A stretch of DNA of 20,059 nt, from assembly GCA_045644025.1 (NCBI GenBank), contig JAZRGE010000115.1:1-20059 (forward strand), given 5' to 3'. The notes below the pieces were generated by a model. That model did not search any database. It worked only from the letters and a program-made list of their open reading frames with translations, and was not told the DNA's origin. The stretch comes from JAZRGE01 sp045644025. GTDB taxonomy: Bacteria; Bacillota; Clostridia; Oscillospirales; Acutalibacteraceae. The position numbers and the translations under genes are program-made. Below, piece by piece: positions 7,491 through 14,920 of this stretch; the first letter of the stretch is position 1; each line of letters starts with the position of its first letter.

Positions 7491-8477
7491 ATGAGAAAAT
7501 TAGCCCTTGCGTTATCGCTGGTTTTGTTCTTCTGTCTTTCGGGCTGCTATTTTTCTGTCCCCATAGAAAAAAGCACCTATTTTGCCATGGATACCGTTAT
7601 CACAGCGGAAATCCACGATCAGGAGGCCAAAGAACTAAATAAGAAGATATTCGATCTTGTGAACGAGATGGCCTCTGTTTTAGATACAGAAAACATCCCC
7701 ACCGATAAAATATCCCCTGAGAATAAACATATATATCAACTTTTAGGCACTTCCCTTGCTCTCTCCAAGCTCACAGGCGGCACATTCGATGTCACAATCG
7801 GCGGCATTATAGATGCCTGGGGCTTCAATGATAAAAATTATCGTGTGCCCACCGCCCAAGAACTGGATCAACTCAAAGCCAACGCCGGCTTTGAGCTGGT
7901 AGAAGGCACCGAGCAAGGCTATTTCCTGACCGAAGGCTGCCGGATCAACTTTGGCGCCATAGCCAAAGGATATATATCAGATTACATATTCTCGGAATTG
8001 CAGCTCGGCCTGGCCGATGGCGCAATTATTTCCCTTGGCGGCAACGTGATAGCCTACGGCAGCAACAAAGGCAACCCTTGGAAGATAGGTATAGAAAGCC
8101 CTTCGGGGGATGGCTCAGTCGTAGGCGTTATGCAGCTCACCGATTGCTTCGCCGTGACATCGGGCGGATATCACCGAAACTTCACGCAGGATGGCATCAC
8201 CTATCACCATATTATCGATCCTGCTACCGGCTATCCTGCCGAAAACGACCTTCTTTCGGTAACTATTGTGAGCAAATCGGGTGTTTGGTGCGATGCTTTC
8301 TCCACTGCGCTGTTTGTTATGGGCAGCGAAAAAGCCATCAGATTCTGGAAGGATTTTGAATATGAATTTGATTTTGCGCTCATCACAAAATCCGGAGAAA
8401 TAATTGTTTCTGCCCCGCTTGCTGAAAAAATTACGGATATTAGCAGCACCTACACCCTCAGAGTGGCAGAAAAATAA
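7491..8477 (+). CDS. apbE: ApbE-type FAD:protein FMN transferase, lipoprotein
   Basis: ApbE enzymes split FAD and attach FMN covalently to a Ser/Thr of extracytoplasmic flavoproteins such as NqrC, RnfG or FMN-bind-domain proteins. A 19-residue lipoprotein signal ends in LSGC (C19), so the enzyme is membrane-anchored outside the cell. Family motifs are present: FAMDTVITAE (31-40), GAIAKGY (155-161), SLGGN (181-185), HHIIDPATGYPA (239-250) and the Mg-binding CDAFSTALF (267-275). Length is 328, typical. GGAGG lies 6-10 nt upstream of the ATG. It ends the nuclease-galK-apbE operon without a terminator, 2 nt before the -35 of the ribU promoter, so read-through would enter the FMN riboswitch. Its target protein is not in the window. 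Confidence 0.95.
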   Translation: MRKLALALSLVLFFCLSGCYFSVPIEKSTYFAMDTVITAEIHDQEAKELNKKIFDLVNEMASVLDTENIPTDKISPENKHIYQLLGTSLALSKLTGGTFDVTIGGIIDAWGFNDKNYRVPTAQELDQLKANAGFELVEGTEQGYFLTEGCRINFGAIAKGYISDYIFSELQLGLADGAIISLGGNVIAYGSNKGNPWKIGIESPSGDGSVVGVMQLTDCFAVTSGGYHRNFTQDGITYHHIIDPATGYPAENDLLSVTIVSKSGVWCDAFSTALFVMGSEKAIRFWKDFEYEFDFALITKSGEIIVSAPLAEKITDISSTYTLRVAEK

Positions 8478-8479
8478 TA

Positions 8480-8508
8480 TTGACATATTTGAGACTCCTG
8501 CATATAAT
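8480..8508 (+). promoter_or_regulatory. Consensus sigma-A promoter of the ribU leader
   Basis: Perfect -35 TTGACA (8480-8485), exact 17-bp spacer and perfect -10 TATAAT (8503-8508). The start of transcription would be about 8515-8516, just before the riboswitch aptamer. A full-consensus promoter fits control exercised mainly downstream, by the riboswitch. Confidence 0.92.
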
Positions 8509-8520
8509 CTAAATAGAAAC

Positions 8521-8642
8521 AGACTTCAGGGCGGGGTGTAATTCCCCACCGGCGGTAAGTGATTTTCACAAGCCCGCGAGCCTTTTTGGCTGATCCGGTG
8601 AGATTCCGGAGCCGACGGTATAGTCCGGATGGAAGAAGATCT
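8521..8642 (+). promoter_or_regulatory. FMN riboswitch (RFN element) aptamer
   Basis: The conserved FMN-aptamer segments appear in order: CTTCAGGGCGGGGTG (8524-8538), CCCCACCGGCGGTAAG, AGCCCGCGAGCC, GATCCGGTGAGATTCCGGAGCC, CCGACGGTATAGTCCGGATG and the closing GGAAGAAGAT. P1 pairs CTTC (8524-8527) with GAAG (8635-8638). It lies between a consensus promoter and an intrinsic terminator preceding ribU, so FMN binding should switch transcription off. The aptamer bases AGGGCG (8528-8533) are exactly complementary to CGCCCT (8665-8670) in the terminator stem, a possible antiterminator pairing (inference). Confidence 0.97.
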
Positions 8643-8665
8643 GCGTTTTACACGCTATCACTTTC

Positions 8666-8695
8666 GCCCTGCTTTTCGGCAGGGCTTATTTTTTT
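8666..8695 (+). terminator. Riboswitch-controlled intrinsic terminator upstream of ribU
   Basis: GCCCTGC / GCAGGGC form a perfect 7-bp stem with a 6-nt loop, followed by TTATTTTTTT. It sits between the FMN aptamer and the ribU ribosome binding site (AAGGG, 8701-8705), the expression-platform position expected for transcriptional attenuation. Confidence 0.93.
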
Positions 8696-8710
8696 GGAAG
8701 AAGGGAAAGA

Positions 8711-9367
8711 ATGAAGCCAAGATTTCGCACAAAGGAGATCACGACCTTGGCCGTTTTTGCGGCCGTGGCGTTCGTAGCAATGGCCACTGTTAAAATACCC
8801 ATTGTGCAATGGCTTAAATACGAACCCAAGGATATTATTCTTGTGATCGCTTCCTTTATCTACGGCCCCGTGGCAGGTTTTATGGCAGTAGTCGCTGTTT
8901 CGGTGGTGGAAATGCTCACGGTGAGCGATACAGCTTTCATAGGTCTCGCAATGAACATCCTCGCTTCGGGCACCTATTGCTGCGTGGCATCCTTTATCTA
9001 TTCCCGCCGCCGCACCCTTTCGGGCGCTATTATAGGTTTGGCTGTGGCTTCTGGGCTCACTGTTGCTGCAATGCTTTTGTGGAACTGGCTTATCACGCCT
9101 ATCTACATGGGCGTGCCGCGGCAAACAGTGGTGGATATGCTGGCGCCCATCTTCCTGCCCTTTAATGCGGCTAAAGTAGTTATCAATTCGGCAGTCACAT
9201 TGCTTATTTACAATCCTATCGTCACAGCAATGCGCAAGGCACATCTTTTGCCGCCAAGAAACGGCAGCGGGCGCAGAAAGCTTATGCCCGTGGTGCTCAC
9301 TATGGTAGGAGCCGGGGTGCTGCTTATCATAGCCACAGCACTCATTATCACAACATCATCGTTCTGA
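8711..9367 (+). CDS. ribU: Riboflavin ECF transporter substrate-binding component RibU
   Basis: RibU is the membrane S-component that binds riboflavin and works with the shared energising module EcfT-EcfA-EcfA', which is not encoded in this window. The protein has six expected transmembrane segments (roughly 9-28, 41-56, 58-72, 76-98, 103-128, 149-170) with RibU-like sequence such as KYEPKDI, NWLITPIYMG and LPFNAAK. The FMN riboswitch directly upstream is strong independent support for a flavin transporter. An unusual addition is a basic linker (RNGSGRRK) and a seventh hydrophobic segment at about 192-214. AAGGG lies upstream of the ATG, after the terminator. The neighbouring ApbE consumes FAD, giving a local flavin theme. 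Confidence 0.93.
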   Translation: MKPRFRTKEITTLAVFAAVAFVAMATVKIPIVQWLKYEPKDIILVIASFIYGPVAGFMAVVAVSVVEMLTVSDTAFIGLAMNILASGTYCCVASFIYSRRRTLSGAIIGLAVASGLTVAAMLLWNWLITPIYMGVPRQTVVDMLAPIFLPFNAAKVVINSAVTLLIYNPIVTAMRKAHLLPPRNGSGRRKLMPVVLTMVGAGVLLIIATALIITTSSF

Positions 9368-9386
9368 ACGTACCTCTCTTAAATTG

Positions 9387-9418
9387 AAAAGAGCCTACCC
9401 TTCGGGGTAGGCTCTTTT
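9387..9418. terminator. Bidirectional terminator between ribU and rarA
   Basis: AAAAGAGCCTACCC / GGGTAGGCTCTTTT form a perfect 14-bp stem capped by a UUCG tetraloop closed by C-G. A-runs and T-runs flank both sides, so it can end the convergent ribU (+) and rarA (-) transcripts. It starts 19 nt after ribU and ends 2 nt before the rarA stop. Confidence 0.95.
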
Positions 9419-9420
9419 CG

Positions 9421-10695
9421 TTATTTTTCGTTGCGTATTTTCTTTTGGTATTCTCTATATGCCTGCTCGGTCTTATTATCGCCGAACTCATAATATTTCC
9501 TGCCTTTGAGCACATCGGGCAGATATTGTTGTGCCACCCAATGATTGGGGAAATCGTGGGGGTATAGATAATTCTGGCCCTTAATCTTAGCATCTGCGCC
9601 ATCAAAATGCTTGTTCTGCAATTGGCGTGGAATCGGGCCTATATTGCCCTTTTCGATATCCTCCATAGCGGCGGCTATTCCCATATATGCCGAGTTGGAT
9701 TTAGGGGCAAGGCAGACCATTACCACAGCATCTGCCAAGGGCAACCTTCCTTCGGGCAGGCCCAGGAACAAGGCCGAATCGATAGCAGCCTTCACGATGG
9801 GAATTATCTGGGGATAGGCCAGACCCACATCCTCGCAGGCAGCACATAAAAGGCGCCTGCAAGCCGAGGGCAGATCTCCCGCCTCCAGAATTCTGGCCAG
9901 ATAATGCAGCGCGGCATCGGGATCGCTTCCGCGCATAGATTTGTGGTAGGCCGAAAGCACGTCGTAAAAGTCATCGCCCTCCCGGCTATAGCGCATAGAA
10001 CTTTTGTTGCAAAGTTCCCGCACTCTCTCGGCACCAATCACAGCCTTTTCGGCATCAAGCGATTGGCTCTCGGCAAAGAAAGCCAGCTCCAGCACGTTCA
10101 AAGCGCGGCGAACGTCTCCACCCGTGGCACATGATAGTTCATCGGCCGCTTCGTCCGTGAGTTCCACCTTTATTCCCTGCTCTTCGCTCAGGAAATCGGC
10201 GGCTCTGCAGAGCGCTTTTTTCACGTCTTGGGACGTTAGGCTCTTGAATTCAAAAACAGTGGAACGGCTTATAATTGCACTATAAACATAAAAATAGGGG
10301 TTTTCGGCGGTGGATGCAATTAGTGATATATCGCCGTTCTCGATAAACTCCAGCAAAGTCTGCTGCTGGCGGCGATTAAAATACTGAATCTCATCCAGGT
10401 AAAGCAATATTCCTCCGGCAGCATCCAGTGCACCTATATCGGCAATTACCGCCTTGATATCGGCCGAGGAGGCAGTGGTGGCATTAAGGTGATAAAGCTT
10501 CTTACCGCTTTGTTTGGCAATAATGTTTGCCACGGTAGTCTTTCCCACACCCGAGGGGCCGTAAAAAATCATATTAGGGGTGTTGCCCGATTCCACAATG
10601 CTTCTCAGCGCCTTGCCGGGAGCCAGCAGATGGCTTTGGCCTGCTACGTCGTCAAGGCATTGGGGACGCACACGGTCTGCCAAGGGAGATGCCAT
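9421..10695 (-). CDS. rarA: Replication-associated recombination protein A (RarA/MgsA)
   Basis: RarA is a clamp-loader-like AAA+ ATPase acting at stalled replication forks. Walker A GPSGVGKTT is at 46-54, Walker B LLYLDEIQ at 97-104 (D101, E102), sensor-1 region STAENPYF at 128-135, and SRS at about 143-145 lies in the arginine-finger area. The C-terminal half has the RarA/WRNIP1 features LSAYHKSMRGSDPDAALHYLARIL, EDVGLAYP and QNKHFDGADA. Length 424 is typical. GGAAGGTGA precedes the ATG at 10695. It is 22 nt downstream of glyA and very probably co-transcribed with it. Confidence 0.96.
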   Translation of the reverse strand: MASPLADRVRPQCLDDVAGQSHLLAPGKALRSIVESGNTPNMIFYGPSGVGKTTVANIIAKQSGKKLYHLNATTASSADIKAVIADIGALDAAGGILLYLDEIQYFNRRQQQTLLEFIENGDISLIASTAENPYFYVYSAIISRSTVFEFKSLTSQDVKKALCRAADFLSEEQGIKVELTDEAADELSCATGGDVRRALNVLELAFFAESQSLDAEKAVIGAERVRELCNKSSMRYSREGDDFYDVLSAYHKSMRGSDPDAALHYLARILEAGDLPSACRRLLCAACEDVGLAYPQIIPIVKAAIDSALFLGLPEGRLPLADAVVMVCLAPKSNSAYMGIAAAMEDIEKGNIGPIPRQLQNKHFDGADAKIKGQNYLYPHDFPNHWVAQQYLPDVLKGRKYYEFGDNKTEQAYREYQKKIRNEK

Positions 10696-10717
10696 ATCTT
10701 CACCTTCCGAAAATCAA

Positions 10718-11968
10718 TTAGTTATAAAGGGGGAACTTCTGGCAGATCTCATTAACACCTGCGCGAACAGCATCGGCATTTCCTTCGAAATCCTTAATGC
10801 AAAGGGTGATGAAATCTGCAATTTTAATCATTTCCTCTTCGCCCATTCCGCGAGTGGTGGCAGCAGCTGTGCCCACGCGGATACCGCTTGTTACAAACGG
10901 TTTCTCAGGGTCGTTGGGGATAGCGTTCTTATTAGCGGTGATAAACACCTCATCCAGCCTGTGCTCCAGTTCTTTGCCTGTAACACCAGTGCCTGTGAGA
11001 TCGATAAGAATAAGGTGATTATCTGTGCCGCCCGATACCATTTTAATTCCGTTTTCCTTGAATCTCTTGGCCATAGCGGCGGTGTTCTTAATAATATTTG
11101 CTTGGTAGGCCTTAAACTCATCGCTCATAGCCTCGCCAAAGCACACGGCCTTGCCGGCAATCACGTGCATAAGGGGGCCGCCCTGGGTGCCGGGGAAAAT
11201 AGCCTTATCGATAGCGGCAGCCAGTTCTTCCTTGCAAAGGATCATACCGGCGCGAGGGCCGCGAAGAGTCTTATGAGTGGTGGTGGTAACAATATCGGCA
11301 TAGGGCACAGGGTTCATATGAAGGCCTGCGGCAACGAGACCTGCAATGTGGGCCATATCAACCATAAAGAGGGCGCCGACTTCCTTGGCGATCTCGCTGA
11401 TAATATCAAATTTGATCTCTCTGGCATAGGCCGATGCACCTGCCACAATAAGCCTGGGCTTGTGCTGATGGGCAAGAGCACGAAGATTATCGTAGTCCAA
11501 CACGCCGTTATCGTCCACACCGTAGGGAATAAAATTATAGATCTTACCGGAGAAGTTCACAGGGGATCCGTGGGTGAGATGGCCACCGTGTGCCAGGTTC
11601 ATACCAAGCACTGTATCGCCGGGCTGAAGCACAGCAAAATAAGCAGCCAGATTTGCCTGAGCACCGGAATGGGGCTGAACGTTGGCATGTTCTGCACCGA
11701 AGAGTTTCTTAGCTCTGTCTCTTGCAATGTTTTCCACCACGTCTACACACTGGCAACCGCCGTAGTATCTCTTGGCAGGATAGCCCTCAGCGTATTTATT
11801 GGTGAGCACGCTGCCCATAGCAGCCATAACAGCGGGTGAAACGAAATTTTCGGAAGCAATAAGCTCGATATTGCGGCGCTGACGATCCAGCTCGGAGCGC
11901 ATTGCGGCGCCGACTTCAGCATCCTTCTGCTCCACAAAGCTTATAGAATCCATCATATCCTTATACAT
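10718..11968 (-). CDS. glyA: Serine hydroxymethyltransferase
   Basis: GlyA is a cytosolic PLP enzyme converting serine and tetrahydrofolate to glycine and 5,10-methylene-THF, the main one-carbon entry point. The PLP lysine is K233 in TTTTHKTLRGPRAG (228-241), and VDMAHIAGL (203-211) contributes D204 and H207. NKYAEGYPAKRYYGG (57-71) is the conserved substrate-site region. Length 416 is normal. AAGGATG lies 9 nt before the ATG at 11968, and a consensus-like promoter lies at 12007-12035. It leads a two-gene operon with rarA. No glycine riboswitch or other leader element was seen in the roughly 30-nt leader. Confidence 0.97.
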   Translation of the reverse strand: MYKDMMDSISFVEQKDAEVGAAMRSELDRQRRNIELIASENFVSPAVMAAMGSVLTNKYAEGYPAKRYYGGCQCVDVVENIARDRAKKLFGAEHANVQPHSGAQANLAAYFAVLQPGDTVLGMNLAHGGHLTHGSPVNFSGKIYNFIPYGVDDNGVLDYDNLRALAHQHKPRLIVAGASAYAREIKFDIISEIAKEVGALFMVDMAHIAGLVAAGLHMNPVPYADIVTTTTHKTLRGPRAGMILCKEELAAAIDKAIFPGTQGGPLMHVIAGKAVCFGEAMSDEFKAYQANIIKNTAAMAKRFKENGIKMVSGGTDNHLILIDLTGTGVTGKELEHRLDEVFITANKNAIPNDPEKPFVTSGIRVGTAAATTRGMGEEEMIKIADFITLCIKDFEGNADAVRAGVNEICQKFPLYN

Positions 11969-12006
11969 TTTTTATTTCATCCTTTCAAGGCATAATATTC
12001 TGTTTG

Positions 12007-12035
12007 ATTATACACTCTCTGCGGCAGAAAATCAA
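12007..12035 (-). promoter_or_regulatory. Promoter of glyA-rarA
   Basis: Minus strand: -35 TTGATT (12035-12030), 17-bp spacer, perfect -10 TATAAT (12012-12007), about 38 bp before the glyA start. Confidence 0.8.
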
Positions 12036-12043
12036 GGTATTAA

Positions 12044-12076
12044 ACCCATATATATACAATAAATATATTATTGGGT
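12044..12076 (+). promoter_or_regulatory. Hairpin overlapping the ribosome binding site of the SpoVB-like gene
   Basis: ACCCA (12044-12048) pairs with TGGGT (12072-12076), and an AT-rich inner helix (12049-12055 with 12063-12070, one bulge) continues the stem. The TGGGT arm contains most of the GGGTGA Shine-Dalgarno lying 6 nt before the GTG at 12085. The fold could therefore limit translation. It may instead be a protein-binding site in DNA. Predicted by eye only. Confidence 0.35.
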
Positions 12077-12084
12077 GAAGACGA

Positions 12085-13596
12085 GTGAAGAGAAAAACTT
12101 TATTTATAAAAAATGCTGCCGTGCTCACTGTGGTGTCCCTGCTGCTCAAAACGGCAGGAATGGTGCTGAGAGTATGGCTTTCGGCCAGGCTCTTGGGTGA
12201 GGGACTGGGTCTTTATCAACTAATCGTATCGGTATATTTGCTGGTTTCCAAGCCGCTCACAGCAGGGTTTGAAACAGCCGTTACCAAGATAGGCAGCGAG
12301 GGGCTTCGGAGAGGCGACCGTGTTGTAAGATCCGCCCTGCTTTTGGCTCTGCCCACCGCCCTGATCGTGGGGGCATCTGTGATAAGCCTTGCCGACTACG
12401 TAGCCGCAATTCTGCTTTGCGATGCCCGTGCCGCTTTATCCCTAAGGGTGTTGGCCTTTTCCATACCCTTTATGGCGATGTCGGCCGTAATGAAGGGCTA
12501 TTTTATTTCGGTGCGCAACACCCTACCCCACAGTATCACCCAGCTTATAGAACAGGGTGTGAGAATGGCAGCGGTGTTTATTTTTATCACCCTGGCGGCT
12601 GAGCGCGGCACAGAACTGCTTTGCGCCGCTGTTTTTCTGGCAGATTGTGTTGCCGAGGCAATATCCTTCCTGGCAATATATATTTGGGGCAAAATAAATA
12701 TGACCAAAAGCAAAGCATCCCCCATTGGTCTGAATCACACATCCAGAGCTCTTCTTGGCATAGCACTGCCCGTGGCAGGTGAGCGCACCGTGACTACCGC
12801 ATTTCACACTGCCGAAAATCTGCTTATCCCCGCTCTTGCGGCGGCAATGGCAGGCGGGCGTGATGCGGCCGTTGCCCTTTTCGGCGTGCTCAAAGGTATG
12901 GCGCTGCCCTTGCTTTTCTTCCCTTCTTCTTTTCTGGGGGTGTTTTCCACCCTTCTTATTCCCGAAATGGCCGAATCCGCTGCCAACGGCCGCCGTCTGC
13001 AACTCCAACGTGCCGTGAGCAACACGTTCCATATAATAATCACCTTTTCCATCTTGCTGGCTGCTCTCTTTTTCTTCTTTGCCGAACGGTTGGGTATGGC
13101 CATCTACGGCAACCGCGACGCCGCGTATATGATTCGTGTTTTAGCCCCCATCGTGCCCTTTATGTATTGCGAAAGCATTGCCGACGGAATGATGAAGGGC
13201 TTAGGACAGCAGGTGAACGCCTTTTGGTCGGGCGTGGTGGATGCTATATCACGAATCGGTCTTTCTTTTTTGCTTGTGCCAAGGCTGGGAATGAACGGTT
13301 TTCTTATCGTGATGTTTTGCAGCAACATCTCGGCCTGCATATATAAGGCTTCTCGAGTGCTTCGCACGGCCAACATGAAGGCCCTTATAGGTAAATGGAT
13401 CATAAAACCAATAACTGCCGCACTTTTTTCAGGGGCAGCAGCCTCCTTTTTGTGCGGCAGTATAGGTATCTCCAACAATATTCTTTTTGTAGCAGCGGCA
13501 GGAAGCATCACTTCCCTGCTTTATTTCCTGCTGCTTTATTTAAGCGGCACGTTTAATCCGCTGAGCTTCTTCACATCCCTAAAAAGCGGCTCATAA
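12085..13596 (+). CDS. SpoVB/MurJ-like lipid flippase of the MOP superfamily
   Basis: The 503-residue protein is strongly hydrophobic with about 12-14 transmembrane segments and belongs to the polysaccharide-biosynthesis/MOP (MATE-like) superfamily. In Clostridia such genes are usually annotated stage V sporulation protein B, implicated in moving lipid-linked precursors across the membrane during cortex synthesis. The opening (LTVVSLLLKTAGMVLRVWLS, then LGEGLGLYQLI) and the LFFPSSFLGVFSTLLIPEMAE segment fit this family. The start is a GTG at 12085 with GGGTGA 6 nt upstream, inside a possible hairpin. No clear sigma-A promoter precedes it, which would fit a sporulation sigma factor but does not prove one. 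Its last 26 bp overlap the end of the convergent apgM-like gene. Other MOP flippases (MurJ, Wzx) are the alternatives. Confidence 0.85.
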   Translation: MKRKTLFIKNAAVLTVVSLLLKTAGMVLRVWLSARLLGEGLGLYQLIVSVYLLVSKPLTAGFETAVTKIGSEGLRRGDRVVRSALLLALPTALIVGASVISLADYVAAILLCDARAALSLRVLAFSIPFMAMSAVMKGYFISVRNTLPHSITQLIEQGVRMAAVFIFITLAAERGTELLCAAVFLADCVAEAISFLAIYIWGKINMTKSKASPIGLNHTSRALLGIALPVAGERTVTTAFHTAENLLIPALAAAMAGGRDAAVALFGVLKGMALPLLFFPSSFLGVFSTLLIPEMAESAANGRRLQLQRAVSNTFHIIITFSILLAALFFFFAERLGMAIYGNRDAAYMIRVLAPIVPFMYCESIADGMMKGLGQQVNAFWSGVVDAISRIGLSFLLVPRLGMNGFLIVMFCSNISACIYKASRVLRTANMKALIGKWIIKPITAALFSGAAASFLCGSIGISNNILFVAAAGSITSLLYFLLLYLSGTFNPLSFFTSLKSGS

Positions 13597-14779
13597 TATC
13601 GTGGCCGGGATCAATATAGTTGCCCGATTCCTCGGCTGCCTTTTCGCAGAAGCATCCGCAGCCCTTTTCTGCCGCCTTTTTGCGGTAGATCATATAGGGC
13701 ACGGGCTCGCTGGAGTGGGTTTTAATGCAAAGGGGCGTGGGATGATCGGGCAGTATCATCACACCGAAATCCTCCTCGTCCTTTAGAGCATCCAGCACAA
13801 TGGGGATCACGCGGCTATCAATAAGCTCTATGGCCTTCACCTTGTTTTCGGCCTCACCTCTATGTCCGCATTCATCGGGAGCCTCCATATGCACGTAAAC
13901 AAGATCACAGCCCGACTTCATAAGCTCCACGGCAGCCCTGGCTTTGCCCTCGAAATTAGTGTCCAGATATCCGGTGGCGCCTTCCACCTCGGCCACCTTC
14001 ATTCCTGCACAGCGGCCGATACCCTTCACCAGATCCACAGCACTCACAACACCGCCCTCTACACCGAATTTCTCCTTGAAATTTTCCAAAGCAGGGCGCT
14101 TTCCTTCGCCCCAAAGCCAGATAGAATTGGCAGGGCGAAGCCCCTTGGCAACTCGGGCCTTATTCACGGGGTGCTCCTTCAGAAACTCATAGCTTTCCTT
14201 CATCATAGCTATAAGCGGTGCGGCATTGGGGGAATTGCTTAGGTATTCGCCGATCACTCTGTCGCTTATATCGTGGGGAGGAGTGAGCGTGCCAAGATCT
14301 GTGGTGCCGTTGTTCACAACCAAACAATGGCGATAGCTGACTCCTGCATAGAATTTATATTTATCCGAGCCGAAATGCTCCTCAACAGAAGCTATGATCT
14401 CGGCGGCCTCTGCCGTGGAAATATCCCCCGCGCAATAATCTAGCATCACCTTTTTTTCGTAGGGCTCATCTTCCGAAAGAGTGACAATATTGCAGCGCAA
14501 AGTAACGTCGGTATCCTTAAGATCTATTCCGATACTGGCGGCCTCAAGCGGAGAGCGGCCCGTGTAGCACTCGGCAGGAGCATAGCCCATAACGCTGAGA
14601 TTAGCCACATCGCTACCGGGCTTATAGCCATCGGGCACAGTCTTCACAAGGCCTATTTCGGCGGTGGCGGCCAGAAGATCCATATTGGGCTTAAAGGCGG
14701 CTTCCATAGGAGTCTTTCCGCCCAGAATATCCACGGGACGATCGGCCATACCATCGCATAAAAAAACAACGTTTTTCAT
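13571..14779 (-). CDS. Archaeal-type cofactor-independent phosphoglycerate mutase family (ApgM / proposed homoserine kinase)
   Basis: This alkaline-phosphatase-superfamily protein of 402 residues has the two-metal site of the ApgM group. D9 lies in VFLCDGMADRP, the nucleophile S62 in DVANLSVMGY, later ligands in MEAPDECGHRGE and LPDHPTP, and a histidine in THSSEPVPYMIY. Family members interconvert 2- and 3-phosphoglycerate. A bacterial subgroup with this opening is annotated as a proposed homoserine kinase for threonine synthesis, so the substrate is uncertain. No thr genes flank it here. GGATG lies about 8 nt before the ATG at 14779, with a promoter at 14810-14838. It overlaps the 3' end of the convergent SpoVB-like gene by 26 bp, with no terminator between them. 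Confidence 0.85.
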   Translation of the reverse strand: MKNVVFLCDGMADRPVDILGGKTPMEAAFKPNMDLLAATAEIGLVKTVPDGYKPGSDVANLSVMGYAPAECYTGRSPLEAASIGIDLKDTDVTLRCNIVTLSEDEPYEKKVMLDYCAGDISTAEAAEIIASVEEHFGSDKYKFYAGVSYRHCLVVNNGTTDLGTLTPPHDISDRVIGEYLSNSPNAAPLIAMMKESYEFLKEHPVNKARVAKGLRPANSIWLWGEGKRPALENFKEKFGVEGGVVSAVDLVKGIGRCAGMKVAEVEGATGYLDTNFEGKARAAVELMKSGCDLVYVHMEAPDECGHRGEAENKVKAIELIDSRVIPIVLDALKDEEDFGVMILPDHPTPLCIKTHSSEPVPYMIYRKKAAEKGCGCFCEKAAEESGNYIDPGHDIMSRFLGM

Positions 14780-14809
14780 AAAATCACATCCAATTTGAGG
14801 TATAGGAAA

Positions 14810-14838
14810 ATCATACCACTCTTTAGCTTTTAAGTAAA
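14810..14838 (-). promoter_or_regulatory. Promoter of the apgM-like gene
   Basis: Minus strand: -35 TTTACT (14838-14833), 17-bp spacer and -10 TATGAT (14815-14810). It is back to back with the yerC promoter, with 12 bp between the two -35 boxes. Confidence 0.6.
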
Positions 14839-14850
14839 GATTTTTTTGAC

Positions 14851-14879
14851 TTGATTTTAGTGAGTTAAAATGTTAAAAT
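14851..14879 (+). promoter_or_regulatory. Promoter of the yerC-methyltransferase-hslO operon
   Basis: -35 TTGATT (14851-14856), 17-bp spacer and -10 TAAAAT (14874-14879). A direct repeat of TTAAAAT (14865-14871 and 14873-14879) covers the -10 region, and the palindrome CGTTAACG follows at about 14882-14889. Both are possible operator elements for the encoded TrpR-like protein (inference). Confidence 0.6.
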
Positions 14880-14920
14880 ACCGTTAACGATATCTTATTC
14901 TTTATTTAGGATGTGTGATT

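Noticed and set aside
10580..11839. A 419-codon open frame on the plus strand opposite glyA and rarA
   Set aside because: It is antisense to two unmistakable genes, has no ribosome binding site and reads as low-complexity shadow sequence caused by codon bias.
12036..12060. Sigma-E type promoter before the SpoVB-like gene (TATACAAT resembling a -10)
   Set aside because: No matching -35 element at the correct distance; the region is AT-rich enough for chance matches.
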